Positions 47,447 through 56,099 of a stretch of DNA of 64,000 nucleotides are shown piece by piece (position 1 is the stretch's first letter; every line of letters starts with the position of its first letter). The DNA is from Bacteroidota bacterium (GTDB taxonomy: Bacteria > Bacteroidota > Bacteroidia > UKL13-3): assembly GCA_947477885.1 (NCBI GenBank), contig CANJUD010000002.1, positions 280,586 through 344,585 on the forward strand. Direction: 5' to 3'. The notes under the pieces were generated by a model that was not told where the DNA came from, ran no database searches, and saw nothing but the letters and a program-made list of their open reading frames with translations. A program made the position numbers and the translations under genes.

Positions 47447-49588
47447 TTAATAAGCTAAGTAACGCCTGTCTACTATATCAGCCTTTTGTTTCATGGCGGC
47501 TTTTAGGAGATAGTCTGAACTATTTTTCAAACGCATGCTTATCTCTTTTTGCTCTGCTTTAAAATCTTTGGGAACTGCGGGTGCTTCGTTAAATTTATCA
47601 ACAAAAGCAATATAAACTCCTTGGTTGCCTTCAACAATTTCAGTAAACTGCCCCGCTGGCGTTCCAAAAACTGCACCTAGCAATTTAGGTTCTGGGCCAA
47701 GTGCTGCTATATTGTTATTATCGAAAGTTTGATTTTCGGCACTTTGGTCAACGGTTTTAAGTTCGATAGCTAACTCAACAGTGTTTTTAGCTTTAGCTTT
47801 GGCTGCTTCCATACGTTTGCGGAACTCCTCGGCTTTTTTCATCTTGATAGTTTCTTGATCCACAATGGCTTTGATATCTTCCATTTTGGGGATACCTCTT
47901 TCTTTTATAGTGGTGATAATAGCTATTACTTGACGGTTGCCATAAAGTTGCACATCGGATATATCTCCCTTTTTGCCTTTCATTATCCAACCTAATAATG
48001 ATTTAGATTCAGGAATACCAGGAACATCTCGTTGCGATGGTGATACTTGAACTGTTTGCAATACGCTACCAGTTTTACCTGCTATTTTTTCAAAATCTTC
48101 AGCTACCTTCACACTGTTACGAAACTCTTCAGCTTTCTTTTCGGCAGCCATTTGTGTTTCTTTACCGGCTTCAATTTTTACTTCGTGTGAAGCAACTTGA
48201 ATCATATGATTAGTTTTATCTTCGGGTTTTATAAGATGTACACCATACGAAGTTTTGGCGATACCGACTTGTCCAATAGGCGTATTTTTTGCTGCCTTCG
48301 AAAACTCAGGCATGTATTGTTTCTCATTTGTCCAGTCGTAAAAACCTCCTTTTTGGCCACCGGTTTGGTCTCTGTTTCCTGGGTCTTCAGTATTTGCATT
48401 TGCTATTAGGGCAAAGTCGGCTCCTTTTTTAATTAACGTTATTAATGAATCGGCAACCCTCATAGTGGCAGCAGTATCTATCTTGTCTTTGTTACGTTTC
48501 CAGTTAATAAGGATATGTCTAAGTTTAAGAGAATAAGTGCTGTCTTGCTTTGTACCCATTAGTTTGCTTACTTTAAATGTTCCTCCATCCAAATTGGGAC
48601 CAATGGTGCGGCCTACCTGGCCATTGAACATTGAATCGCCAATCATGGCATTGGGGTAAGCATTTTTACCATAGTAGTTGGTATCTAGATTATAGGCCGA
48701 TGCTAGGGCTTTAAAGCCAGAATCGTTGTGAATGGTATTTAGTTTTGACCAAAACTCATCGAATTGCTTTTTGGCTTCATTGCTATCGGCATTACTTGGG
48801 AAAATATCGAAAGCAGCAAATTTAATTTCTCTGGCTTCGTCATTATTTTTAAACTTATAGGCATTTTCGTTATACCATTTTTGGCGATCTTCATCGTTAA
48901 TTTTAACACTGCTATCGCTTACTGTATTGAATTTTAATGCTACTACTTTAAAATTAACTGACCTGTTGTGGCTGCTCCACAAATCTTTTGCTTCTAAACT
49001 AGAAACGTATTGAACCGACTTCATCAAGTTATTATACTTTTCCATGCGGCGGCGTTTTTCAACATCGCGTTTTGCAAGCTCAAGCATATTTGAAATTTTG
49101 CCGTTTTTATCATCAGGGATATTGCCCTGCATTTTGTAATATTGGGTAACCATGGCTGCTGAGAACTGAGCTCCGAACAATTGTTGCATTTCGCGGGCGG
49201 GTCTTTTTTCATCACGCAATATTTCAGCTAACTCTTGACCACTTAGTTTATCTAAACCAAGTTTTTCCATATCACTGTTATAGGTATTCTCTTCTTGTAA
49301 ATCGTTCCATACCACAGTTTGAGCTTGTTCACGCATTTGTGTAGTTGGCTCTTCAGGCTTATCAGGACTTTGACGAAAGGCCATTAAGCGGGCTTCATAA
49401 TCGGTACGGCTATCATATTCTTTGAACTCGATTTTATGGCCGGCTATGGCAGCCATGCTGTTATCTTGACTTCTGAAAATACCAGCGTTGTTATTGATAG
49501 CATCACCTACTATAAATGCTAAAAGAGCACAGGCTATAATAATCACTGCTAGACCGGCGTGGTTTCTAATTCGACTAATGATTGACAT
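47447..49588 (-). CDS. PpiD/SurA-like periplasmic peptidyl-prolyl isomerase, 713 aa
   Basis: One N-terminal membrane anchor (IRNHAGLAVIIIACALLAFIV) is followed by a SurA-N-like chaperone region (about 35-330; QTVVWNDLQEE). A parvulin domain at about 340-470 has LRHILINWK, GGQKGGFYDW and YGVHLIKPEDK. A second parvulin-like region lies near 560-690. It assists folding of exported and outer-membrane proteins at the inner-membrane surface. A possible promoter lies in the 180-bp upstream spacer, with no box fully matching. Confidence 0.9.
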   Translation of the reverse strand: MSIISRIRNHAGLAVIIIACALLAFIVGDAINNNAGIFRSQDNSMAAIAGHKIEFKEYDSRTDYEARLMAFRQSPDKPEEPTTQMREQAQTVVWNDLQEENTYNSDMEKLGLDKLSGQELAEILRDEKRPAREMQQLFGAQFSAAMVTQYYKMQGNIPDDKNGKISNMLELAKRDVEKRRRMEKYNNLMKSVQYVSSLEAKDLWSSHNRSVNFKVVALKFNTVSDSSVKINDEDRQKWYNENAYKFKNNDEAREIKFAAFDIFPSNADSNEAKKQFDEFWSKLNTIHNDSGFKALASAYNLDTNYYGKNAYPNAMIGDSMFNGQVGRTIGPNLDGGTFKVSKLMGTKQDSTYSLKLRHILINWKRNKDKIDTAATMRVADSLITLIKKGADFALIANANTEDPGNRDQTGGQKGGFYDWTNEKQYMPEFSKAAKNTPIGQVGIAKTSYGVHLIKPEDKTNHMIQVASHEVKIEAGKETQMAAEKKAEEFRNSVKVAEDFEKIAGKTGSVLQTVQVSPSQRDVPGIPESKSLLGWIMKGKKGDISDVQLYGNRQVIAIITTIKERGIPKMEDIKAIVDQETIKMKKAEEFRKRMEAAKAKAKNTVELAIELKTVDQSAENQTFDNNNIAALGPEPKLLGAVFGTPAGQFTEIVEGNQGVYIAFVDKFNEAPAVPKDFKAEQKEISMRLKNSSDYLLKAAMKQKADIVDRRYLAY

Positions 49589-49768
49589 ATTCTATTTTTA
49601 ATTCGTTTTATTAATTAATAAATGCACCCACCTAGGCAGATTGCAAAAGGGCTGCAAAATAAACACATCTGTGCCTTATAAACAAACTTTTTTGGCTTTT
49701 GCCTCTTCAACATGTGGGAGTTAGCTATTTACCTAGGCTATGACAACCTAAGAGCCACTTAGCCTCCC

Positions 49769-50470
49769 CTATATATCACCCTCCATCGGACGCATCACCA
49801 ATTCTTCTATTACGGATGTTGCGGGAAGGTTATTGAGGTCCCAGATGGCTTGGGCTACATCATTTGCTTGCATAAAACGGGAAGGTGGTAAATCGGTTCC
49901 CGTCCATGAATCGGTAAGGGTGGCACCGGGCATGATGCTAGTAACGCGAATGCCACGGGGTTTTAATTCTTCACGCAATACTTTGCCCAAACCCAGTAAT
50001 GCAAATTTGCTGATGCAATAGCTACCTCCATTTACATAAGGGGTAAAGCTGGCGGTTGAACATATATTAACGATATGGCCTGTATTATTTTTGATATGAG
50101 GTAGTAAAGCCCTGGTTAAATAATATGCTGCTGAAACATTGGTTGCTATTTGGCGTTCGAATACGCCCTCGGCTTCGGTGCTAATGCCGCCTGGTTCAAA
50201 TATGCCTGCGTTGTTTACGAGGAGGTCGACGCTTGCAAATTGATTGACAAAGGCATCAGCAAATTCTTGTACTTGCTGTTTAATTGTTAAATCTGTTGGA
50301 ATGGCTAAAAACGTTTGTTGTGGGTATGCGGCTTTTAGCTCATTTAATAGTTTTTCAATCGTGTTCTTATCGCGGGCACAAAAAGCCACGTTAAATCCCT
50401 TTGATGCAAAAGTTTTTACTGTTGCTAAGCCTATGCCGCGGGTGCCACCAGTTATTATTAGGTTTTTCAT
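49769..50470 (-). CDS. short-chain dehydrogenase/reductase, 233 aa
   Basis: A classical SDR. The cofactor loop GGTRGIGLA (TGxxxGxG) is at residues 8-16, NNAG at about 89-92, the Ser in NICSTASF, and the catalytic Tyr-Lys in SYCISKFALLG. CARDKNTIE after beta-2 suggests NADP(H). The substrate cannot be inferred; it resembles the sepiapterin/FabG-like SDRs widespread in bacteria. It is a single gene. Confidence 0.88.
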   Translation of the reverse strand: MKNLIITGGTRGIGLATVKTFASKGFNVAFCARDKNTIEKLLNELKAAYPQQTFLAIPTDLTIKQQVQEFADAFVNQFASVDLLVNNAGIFEPGGISTEAEGVFERQIATNVSAAYYLTRALLPHIKNNTGHIVNICSTASFTPYVNGGSYCISKFALLGLGKVLREELKPRGIRVTSIMPGATLTDSWTGTDLPPSRFMQANDVAQAIWDLNNLPATSVIEELVMRPMEGDI

Positions 50471-50607
50471 TGTTATATATTAGACAGGATTGGGTTAAGA
50501 GTATTATAATAGATTTTATAGGGAATTTAAACTAACTGAGCATACACTCCCAAGTCGGAGAAGCCTCGTCGCACTTACGACGAATATAATGACGGACAAA
50601 GGAAGTA

Positions 50608-51546
50608 TTATATATTTCCAAATAAATACATCTGCTCCAGTGTGGGCGATTCGCTACCTCCAGCTTTCTCAAGTGTGATGGCAAATGCTTGGCCACGAGA
50701 TAAGTTTTTCATATGTGCTATTCCTTTTTCAGCTTCTTTCATATCTATCACTCCTAAGTCTACTGGTCTGCCGTCGAGTATTGCCCATAGCTGATATTGC
50801 TTACCTTCAGGTGGCTTGGGCATATTGGCATAGGTAACTATTACCTGTTTCGATTCTTTGTCCCAACAAATTATACAATTAGATTTGGGTGAAATGGGTT
50901 TGCCCTGAAGCTCAATAAACTTGATACTGGGCTTGCGGAACATATCATTATAATCGGCCAGTTGTTTAATGCTGGTTTTTTGAGCTTCTAATTCACCGGC
51001 AAGTTGGTCTTTGTCGCTGCGGTAAGATGAAATTTTGCCTTCAGCATCTTGCCAGTTATTATAATAGTCATTAGCCAAATAACTTGCGGCAAGCATGCCT
51101 ATAAACGATGCGGCAGCAAACCAAGGAGCAAGTTTGAAACGCCCTAAATTAGGTCTAACTTCAGCAACATTACCTTCAACTTTATGTACTTTTAAAGGTT
51201 TGGGGGTTTCTATTTTTTCGACAAGAGGAGGCGGAACTGGTTTTTCGATTCGTTCAGAAATATTTCTTGAGGTATCGGGTTCCTTATTTTCTTCTTCTAT
51301 AATAACTGGAGGGGTTTGTTTTTGCTTTTCAATCTTCCCCCAAATTTGATCTTGCATATTTGGCGACGGCTCTACTGCATGTGCTTCGACATAACCATGC
51401 AGGGATTGCTGCACGCGTTCAAACTCAGCACGTAACTCAGGCGATTGTTTCAACAGAGTTTCAAACTGCTCCACCTCATCGTGTGTGAGCATGCCAAAGA
51501 GGTAACCCTCAATATAGCCCGACGATATGTAGTTAGTTATATTCAA
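50608..51546 (-). CDS. RskA-type anti-sigma factor, 312 aa
   Basis: The TTG start at 51546 is supported by the conserved opening NITNYISSGYIEGYLFGML and by a TTGA overlap with the sigma-factor stop. The N-terminal sigma-binding domain (about 1-75) lacks a HxxxCxxC zinc motif. A proline-rich linker, one membrane segment (about 145-163; WFAAASFIGMLAASYLA), a short coiled coil and a periplasmic RskA domain (about 205-312; VTYANMPKPPEGKQYQLWAI) follow. It holds the ECF sigma at the membrane until a signal, probably proteolytic, releases it. Confidence 0.9.
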   Translation of the reverse strand: MNITNYISSGYIEGYLFGMLTHDEVEQFETLLKQSPELRAEFERVQQSLHGYVEAHAVEPSPNMQDQIWGKIEKQKQTPPVIIEEENKEPDTSRNISERIEKPVPPPLVEKIETPKPLKVHKVEGNVAEVRPNLGRFKLAPWFAAASFIGMLAASYLANDYYNNWQDAEGKISSYRSDKDQLAGELEAQKTSIKQLADYNDMFRKPSIKFIELQGKPISPKSNCIICWDKESKQVIVTYANMPKPPEGKQYQLWAILDGRPVDLGVIDMKEAEKGIAHMKNLSRGQAFAITLEKAGGSESPTLEQMYLFGNI

Positions 51547-52103
51547 TTCAGTTGTTCTTTGTCTGCAAATATTCCTCGCATAGTGAGCATGGCTGCTCGT
51601 ATACGTGTTTTAACTGTGCCCAAGGGAATACCTATTTCTTTAGCAGCTTCTTCTTGGGTATATCCTGCGAAGTATACTAAATTAATAAGCTCACGTTGGT
51701 CTTTTTTTAATTCTTTTACCAATTCCTTCACTCCTATCAACTCCACTTTCGGCTCGTTGTTTCTGAGCGTGTCAAGGGTATTAACGGAATCTTCGATGTT
51801 TTGGTTTTTTTGGAAGTTCTGATGTGCTTTACTTCGCAAAGTATCAATAGCAACATTGCGGGCAACATTGGCCATCCATGTATATAAACGACCCTTAGTG
51901 GGATCGTACTGGTTTATATTTTTCCAGATTTTGATAAAGGTGTCTTGCAGTGCGTCTTTGCCTTGGTCTTCATTGGGCAGAATGCGAAGCACAATACCAT
52001 ATAAAGTAGCTGAATAGTTCTTATATAAATAATCATAACCTGCACGACCTCCCTGTTTCAGCAGGGCTATCAATTCTTCTTCGGCTATGAGATTTTTTTG
52101 CAC
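51543..52103 (-). CDS. ECF sigma factor, 186 aa
   Basis: Region 2 (about 20-90) has YDYLYKNYSATLYGIVLRIL and GKDALQDTFIKIWKN with WMANVARNVAIDTLR. Region 4 (about 125-175) has LINLVYFAGYTQEEAAKEIGIPLGTVKTR, the helix-turn-helix that reads the -35 box. The start is GTG. The gene overlaps its anti-sigma by 4 nt, the usual arrangement for stoichiometric control. Its regulon is unknown. Confidence 0.93.
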   Translation of the reverse strand: MQKNLIAEEELIALLKQGGRAGYDYLYKNYSATLYGIVLRILPNEDQGKDALQDTFIKIWKNINQYDPTKGRLYTWMANVARNVAIDTLRSKAHQNFQKNQNIEDSVNTLDTLRNNEPKVELIGVKELVKELKKDQRELINLVYFAGYTQEEAAKEIGIPLGTVKTRIRAAMLTMRGIFADKEQLN

Positions 52104-52249
52104 TTGTAATCAGTTTTGCTGTGCAAAGTAAAGGCATTTTGTATTTAGGTCGACATTGCTAGTTTATTAGTTATTGTGAATAAAGCTAGGAAAACTGTTA
52201 AGAAAATTATGCAGTGGAAGTAAGACCCGAGACGATTTATACCTAAGTT

Positions 52250-52451
52250 GTCGCCGTTCTAAAAGAACGGTGACTCTTAATAGTATCAAGGGTTTGCAAC
52301 CCGGCCTATTTATTACAGGAATTTTGTATCGCCGTTCACAGAAAGGTTTTTATTGTTAGTCACCGTTTAGGAAAACGGCGACAACTCTTCGTTATACTTC
52401 TACTTTGTGGCTGAAAACCACAAGCCTTATTCAAGACGATTGCAAATCGTC
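52250..52451. repeat. cluster of five short stem-loops between the sigma factor and sucC
   Basis: Hairpins: 52250-52274 (11-bp stem around CCGTTCT/AGAACGG); 52290-52302 (GGGTT/AACCC); 52359-52382 (CACCGTTT-like arms); 52405-52423 (TTGTGG/CCACAA); and 52435-52451 (GACGATT/AATCGTC, 5 nt from the sucC stop). The first and third share the GTCxCCGTT sequence. The 353-bp spacer (52104-52456) has no gene that I can support. Confidence 0.6.
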
Positions 52452-52456
52452 ACGGT

Positions 52457-53668
52457 TTACGACAACGAACTCTTCACCAAATTCGCAGCTTCTTCAAGCG
52501 TAATAGCAGAGAATACTTTCAACCCACTATCATCAATCAGTTTCTTCGCTTCCACGGCATTGGTTCCTTGAAGTCTTACTATAATAGGCACAGTGATATT
52601 TCCCATATTTGTATATGCATCAACAACTCCTTGTGCAACACGATCGCAACGAACGATACCACCAAATATATTGATGAGGATTGCTTTTACATTGGGGTCT
52701 TTTAATATAATTCGGAAACCTGCTTCCACTGTTGTAGCATTTGCTGTGCCGCCTACATCAAGGAAGTTGGCTGGGTCGCCACCGCTTAGTTTGATAATAT
52801 CCATAGTGGCCATGGCGAGTCCGGCACCATTTACCATACATCCTACATTGCCATCAAGTTTTACATAGTTTAAGTTATGTTCTGCAGCTTCTACTTCAGT
52901 TGGGTCTTCTTCGGCAATGTCGCGAAAAGCAGCTAAATTAGCATGGCGATATAATGCATTTTCGTCCAAGTTGACTTTGGCATCAACAGCTATTATTTTG
53001 TCGTCGCTGGTTTTGAGTACAGGATTAATTTCGAACATAGCCGCATCGATCTTTACATAGGCGGTATATAATGAGGTAACAAACTTCACCATTTCTTTGT
53101 GAGCTTGGCCGCTAAGTCCCAAACCAAATGCAATTTTGCGGGCTTGGAATCCCTGCAAACCTACGCTTGGGTTTATTTGTTCTTTATGTATTAAATGTGG
53201 TGTGCTATGTGCAACTTCTTCAATGTCCATTCCGCCCTCAGTAGAATATACAATTACATTCTGACTAGTTTGCCTGTCGAGCAAAATACTCATGTAAAAC
53301 TCTTTGGTGGCCGATGCACCGGGATAATATACATCTTGGGCAACAAGTACTTTATTTACTTTTTTGCCTGCGGGTCCGGTTTGAATAGTTACCAAAGTTC
53401 CACCCAATAAATTAGTAGATATAGTTTTTACATCATCCAATGTTTTGGCTAGGGCAACGCCACGTTGTTCAGTGCCTTCTATTTTGCCTTTACCACGGCC
53501 ACCTGCATGTATTTGTGCTTTTACTACTACCCAACTGGTTCCAGTTTCGGCCTGTAATTGTTTGGCTGCTGCCACACTACCGTCGGCAGTATCTGCTACT
53601 ATACCTTCTTGTATAGCTACACCATATTGTTTTAAAATGCTTTTGGCTTGGTACTCGTGAATATTCAT
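52457..53668 (-). CDS. sucC: succinyl-CoA synthetase beta subunit (ADP-forming)
   Basis: 403 aa. An N-terminal ATP-grasp domain (MNIHEYQAKSILKQYGV, QIHAGGRGKGKIEGT) and a C-terminal CoA-ligase domain with NPANFLDVGG-like DPANFLDVGGTA and the signature FGGIVRCDRVAQGVVDA. With SucD it converts succinyl-CoA, ADP and phosphate to succinate, CoA and ATP in the TCA cycle. sucD is not adjacent, so the subunits are encoded apart. A -7 box TACTTTTG lies at 53701-53708. Confidence 0.96.
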   Translation of the reverse strand: MNIHEYQAKSILKQYGVAIQEGIVADTADGSVAAAKQLQAETGTSWVVVKAQIHAGGRGKGKIEGTEQRGVALAKTLDDVKTISTNLLGGTLVTIQTGPAGKKVNKVLVAQDVYYPGASATKEFYMSILLDRQTSQNVIVYSTEGGMDIEEVAHSTPHLIHKEQINPSVGLQGFQARKIAFGLGLSGQAHKEMVKFVTSLYTAYVKIDAAMFEINPVLKTSDDKIIAVDAKVNLDENALYRHANLAAFRDIAEEDPTEVEAAEHNLNYVKLDGNVGCMVNGAGLAMATMDIIKLSGGDPANFLDVGGTANATTVEAGFRIILKDPNVKAILINIFGGIVRCDRVAQGVVDAYTNMGNITVPIIVRLQGTNAVEAKKLIDDSGLKVFSAITLEEAANLVKSSLS

Positions 53669-53700
53669 TTATATCGTAATAATTGTTAAAAATATGGCTG

Positions 53701-53708
53701 CAAAAGTA
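53701..53708 (-). promoter_or_regulatory. -7 box TACTTTTG of sucC
   Basis: A full match on the minus strand, 32 nt before the ATG. The -33 box was not identified. Confidence 0.5.
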
Positions 53709-53756
53709 AGTTGGAAGGCCTGAATAATTTTTAGCATTGTGCAAAAAGTGGGAATC

Positions 53757-53928
53757 GGGAATCGGGATTCGGGATTCAGGGGGCTGACGCACGCTGTGGA
53801 AGCAGGAAGATTGGTAGTGCACGATTATCGTGCCTGTACATTGTGTTAAGTGGGAAGACGGAAGTTTTAATATTGTGATATTGCAGCGGAGGGTTGCAGT
53901 AGCCGTATGGCCCCGAATCCCGATTCCC
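53757..53928. repeat. 17-bp perfect inverted repeat enclosing 138 bp
   Basis: GGGAATCGGGATTCGGG (53757-53773) and its exact reverse complement (53912-53928) flank 138 bp with no open gene. The left arm continues a tandem run of GGGAATC/GGGATTC heptamers from 53750. The interior holds the hairpin GCACGA-TTA-TCGTGC (53819-53833). It looks like a small non-autonomous or REP-type element. Confidence 0.65.
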
Positions 53929-53937
53929 TACCCCTAA

Positions 53938-54651
53938 TTATTCCCCTGCTCCGCCACCTGGCATAGACTGCATCAGTTCATCTATAGTTTTCACGTCGTA
54001 GCCTGCTGGCACTTCAAAATCGGTATCTGCAGGCACATCTTTGCTCACCTTGGTTGCAAGCATATGCGATTTAAGTCCTTTGTTATAAGAGAATGTTTCC
54101 AATGGAAAACCTTTAAGCCCTTCGTTACTGCTATTCATCAGTTCAGCACTGGCCGTTATTGCTTCTGTGGTCCATATTACATTGATATACTTTTTGCCAT
54201 CAACCTCAGTTGTTGAAGTATATTTTTTACAGCTATAACCAAGGATTTTTTTTGTTTCTGTAGTCGCTACATATGTTTCTGTTTTGGTTTCGCCTTTCAA
54301 TTTCGACAATTTCTTCAAATCTTTTTTAGCACATTTGATAGCCATTTTTTGTCCCATACCATTTAGCAACATATAAATCTCTTCGCCATCTTTGGTAATA
54401 ATATTTGTTTTCATCATGGCCATATTCACATCCATTCTGAATTTTTTCCCTTTGAACTTCATGGTCATTTCCATTCCATCCATCATTTGTGCCTGATCTT
54501 CCATAGCACTTCCGCTATCTGCTTTCACTTCTGTGGTAAAAACAACGCTGCCTGCGCTAAATGAGGCAGGATTAGAAACATTGGGCTTAAAGGTGGTAGA
54601 GGCAAACACCGCGGCCATTATCAATATAGAGCCTAGTATGAGATTTTTCAT
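53938..54651 (-). CDS. exported DUF4412 family protein, 237 aa
   Basis: A signal peptide (about 1-19) precedes a Met- and Lys-rich beta domain: MTMKFKGKKFRMDVNMAMMKT, DGEEIYMLLNGMGQKMA, ILGYSCKKYTSTTEVDGKKY and IWTTEAI. This is the DUF4412 pattern, thought to be a periplasmic or outer-membrane-associated beta-barrel-like lipocalin fold. It ends SMPGGGAGE. The function is unknown. It is alone, with an inverted-repeat element just downstream. Confidence 0.8.
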   Translation of the reverse strand: MKNLILGSILIMAAVFASTTFKPNVSNPASFSAGSVVFTTEVKADSGSAMEDQAQMMDGMEMTMKFKGKKFRMDVNMAMMKTNIITKDGEEIYMLLNGMGQKMAIKCAKKDLKKLSKLKGETKTETYVATTETKKILGYSCKKYTSTTEVDGKKYINVIWTTEAITASAELMNSSNEGLKGFPLETFSYNKGLKSHMLATKVSKDVPADTDFEVPAGYDVKTIDELMQSMPGGGAGE

Positions 54652-54730
54652 ATGGTAAATTTTTATGCAAAAGAAAAGGATTTATTTGGATGTTGCAAAT
54701 ACATTTTAGTTAAGCTTCTATTAAATTATA

Positions 54731-54738
54731 TATATTTG
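54731..54738 (+). promoter_or_regulatory. -7 box TATATTTG, 4 nt before the TfoX-like start
   Basis: A full match with the same 4-nt spacing to the start codon as at murF-alr, suggesting a leaderless mRNA. Confidence 0.6.
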
Positions 54739-54742
54739 CAAC

Positions 54743-55060
54743 ATGACTAAAGCTGAAGAACTTTTTCATGAAATAGCTAGTAATATTCCTGATGCCAAGG
54801 AAGGCAAAATGTTTGGTGCACTTTTTTTTAAAGCCACGAATGGGAAAGCAGCAGCTTTGTTTTGGAAAGAATATATGGTTTTAAAATTAGAAGGAGATAT
54901 GCTAACAGAAGAATCGGCTTTGGATGGAGCTAAAATATTTGAACCTGCTGCTGGCAGACACATGGGCGGATGGATGCAACTATCATACGATTATAAAAAA
55001 CTATGGCCCAAATATGCCGAGAAAGCTATGGAAAAAGTAAGACTAATTAAAGTAAAGTAA
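54743..55060 (+). CDS. TfoX-N-like small protein, 105 aa
   Basis: MTKAEELFHEIASNIPDAKEGKMFGALFFKATNGKAAALFWKEYMVLKL has the TfoX N-terminal pattern (MFG, a short strand, NGKAxA). GRHMGGWMQLSYDYKKLWPKYAEKAM follows. The TfoX-N fold in Proteobacteria links to competence regulation, but the family is broad and a role in competence is not implied here. It is cytosolic. An alternative is a YjbR-like fold. Confidence 0.6.
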   Translation: MTKAEELFHEIASNIPDAKEGKMFGALFFKATNGKAAALFWKEYMVLKLEGDMLTEESALDGAKIFEPAAGRHMGGWMQLSYDYKKLWPKYAEKAMEKVRLIKVK

Positions 55061-55106
55061 CAAGCCACGATTTAATTCGTGATGTATTATACATAAAAAA
55101 AAATCC

Positions 55107-56018
55107 ATGTCGACCCATATAAAGTTAGAAGAATTAGAACAATACAAAAACATGGAACTGCTTGCCCGCCAGGTGGTAGAAGGTTTTATAACGGGGCTGC
55201 ACAAAAGCCCCTTTCATGGTTTTTCGGTTGAGTTTAGTGAGCACCGCGTATATAATCCCGGCGAAAGTACAAGGCATATCGATTGGAAATTACTAGGTCG
55301 CAGTGATAAACTTTTTGTAAAACGCTACGAAGATGAAACCAATTTGCGTTGTCATTTGCTGATTGATACTAGTAGCAGTATGTACTATCCGCAGAATACT
55401 TTGAACAAAATTAAATTCTCCGCATATGCAGCTGCTGCTATAACATACATGCTGCGCAAACAACGCGATGCATTTGCATTGTCATTGGTGAATGACGGTG
55501 TTGTATATAATACTCCGGCTCGTTCTACTTTATCTCACCAACAAATTATATTTAACAAACTGGATGAGGTATTGGCAGCAGAACCAAAACAAGTAGCATC
55601 AAGACTTGCCCATTCCCTGCATCAACTTGCCGAGACCATGCACAAGCGTTCGCTAGTTGTTATATTTAGCGACATGATGGAAGACCCGAATAATATGGAA
55701 GAACTATTCGGTGCTCTTCAGCATTTGCGTTTTATGAAACATGAAGTTATATTATTTCACGTGGCCCATAAAGAAACTGAATTGCAATTTGAATTCTCGA
55801 ATCGTCCTTATTTATTTGAAGATGTAGAAACGGGTGCAACTCTCAAAATCATGCCCACCCAAGTAAAAGAACATTATCTCAAACAAATGGTCGACTTTAA
55901 AACTGCCCTGATGGAAACCTGCCGCAAATACAAAGTAGAATATAATGAAGCTTTTGTTAGCGATGATTTCAACCAAGTGCTCCTGCCATTTTTTGTGAAG
56001 CGGGCTGGGTTGAAATAG
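55107..56018 (+). CDS. DUF58/VWA-like protein, 303 aa
   Basis: The DUF58 signature is clear at about 40-75: YNPGESTRHIDWKLLGRSDKLFVKRYEDE. A VWA-type fold follows with HLLIDTSSSMYY (DxSxS metal site), VVIFSDMMEDP and DALxLVND-like segments. Such proteins usually sit beside a MoxR ATPase; none is adjacent, although a MoxR gene may lie elsewhere. In MoxR systems DUF58 proteins help in metal insertion or complex assembly. It lies 46 bp after the TfoX-like gene and may be co-transcribed with it. Confidence 0.88.
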   Translation: MSTHIKLEELEQYKNMELLARQVVEGFITGLHKSPFHGFSVEFSEHRVYNPGESTRHIDWKLLGRSDKLFVKRYEDETNLRCHLLIDTSSSMYYPQNTLNKIKFSAYAAAAITYMLRKQRDAFALSLVNDGVVYNTPARSTLSHQQIIFNKLDEVLAAEPKQVASRLAHSLHQLAETMHKRSLVVIFSDMMEDPNNMEELFGALQHLRFMKHEVILFHVAHKETELQFEFSNRPYLFEDVETGATLKIMPTQVKEHYLKQMVDFKTALMETCRKYKVEYNEAFVSDDFNQVLLPFFVKRAGLK

Positions 56019-56099
56019 ATATAATTTTAACTCTTAAGAAATTAAGGGAATTAGGTATTGCGTCAGCTCCTAAACCACTTTTCATTCATCATTAACTAT

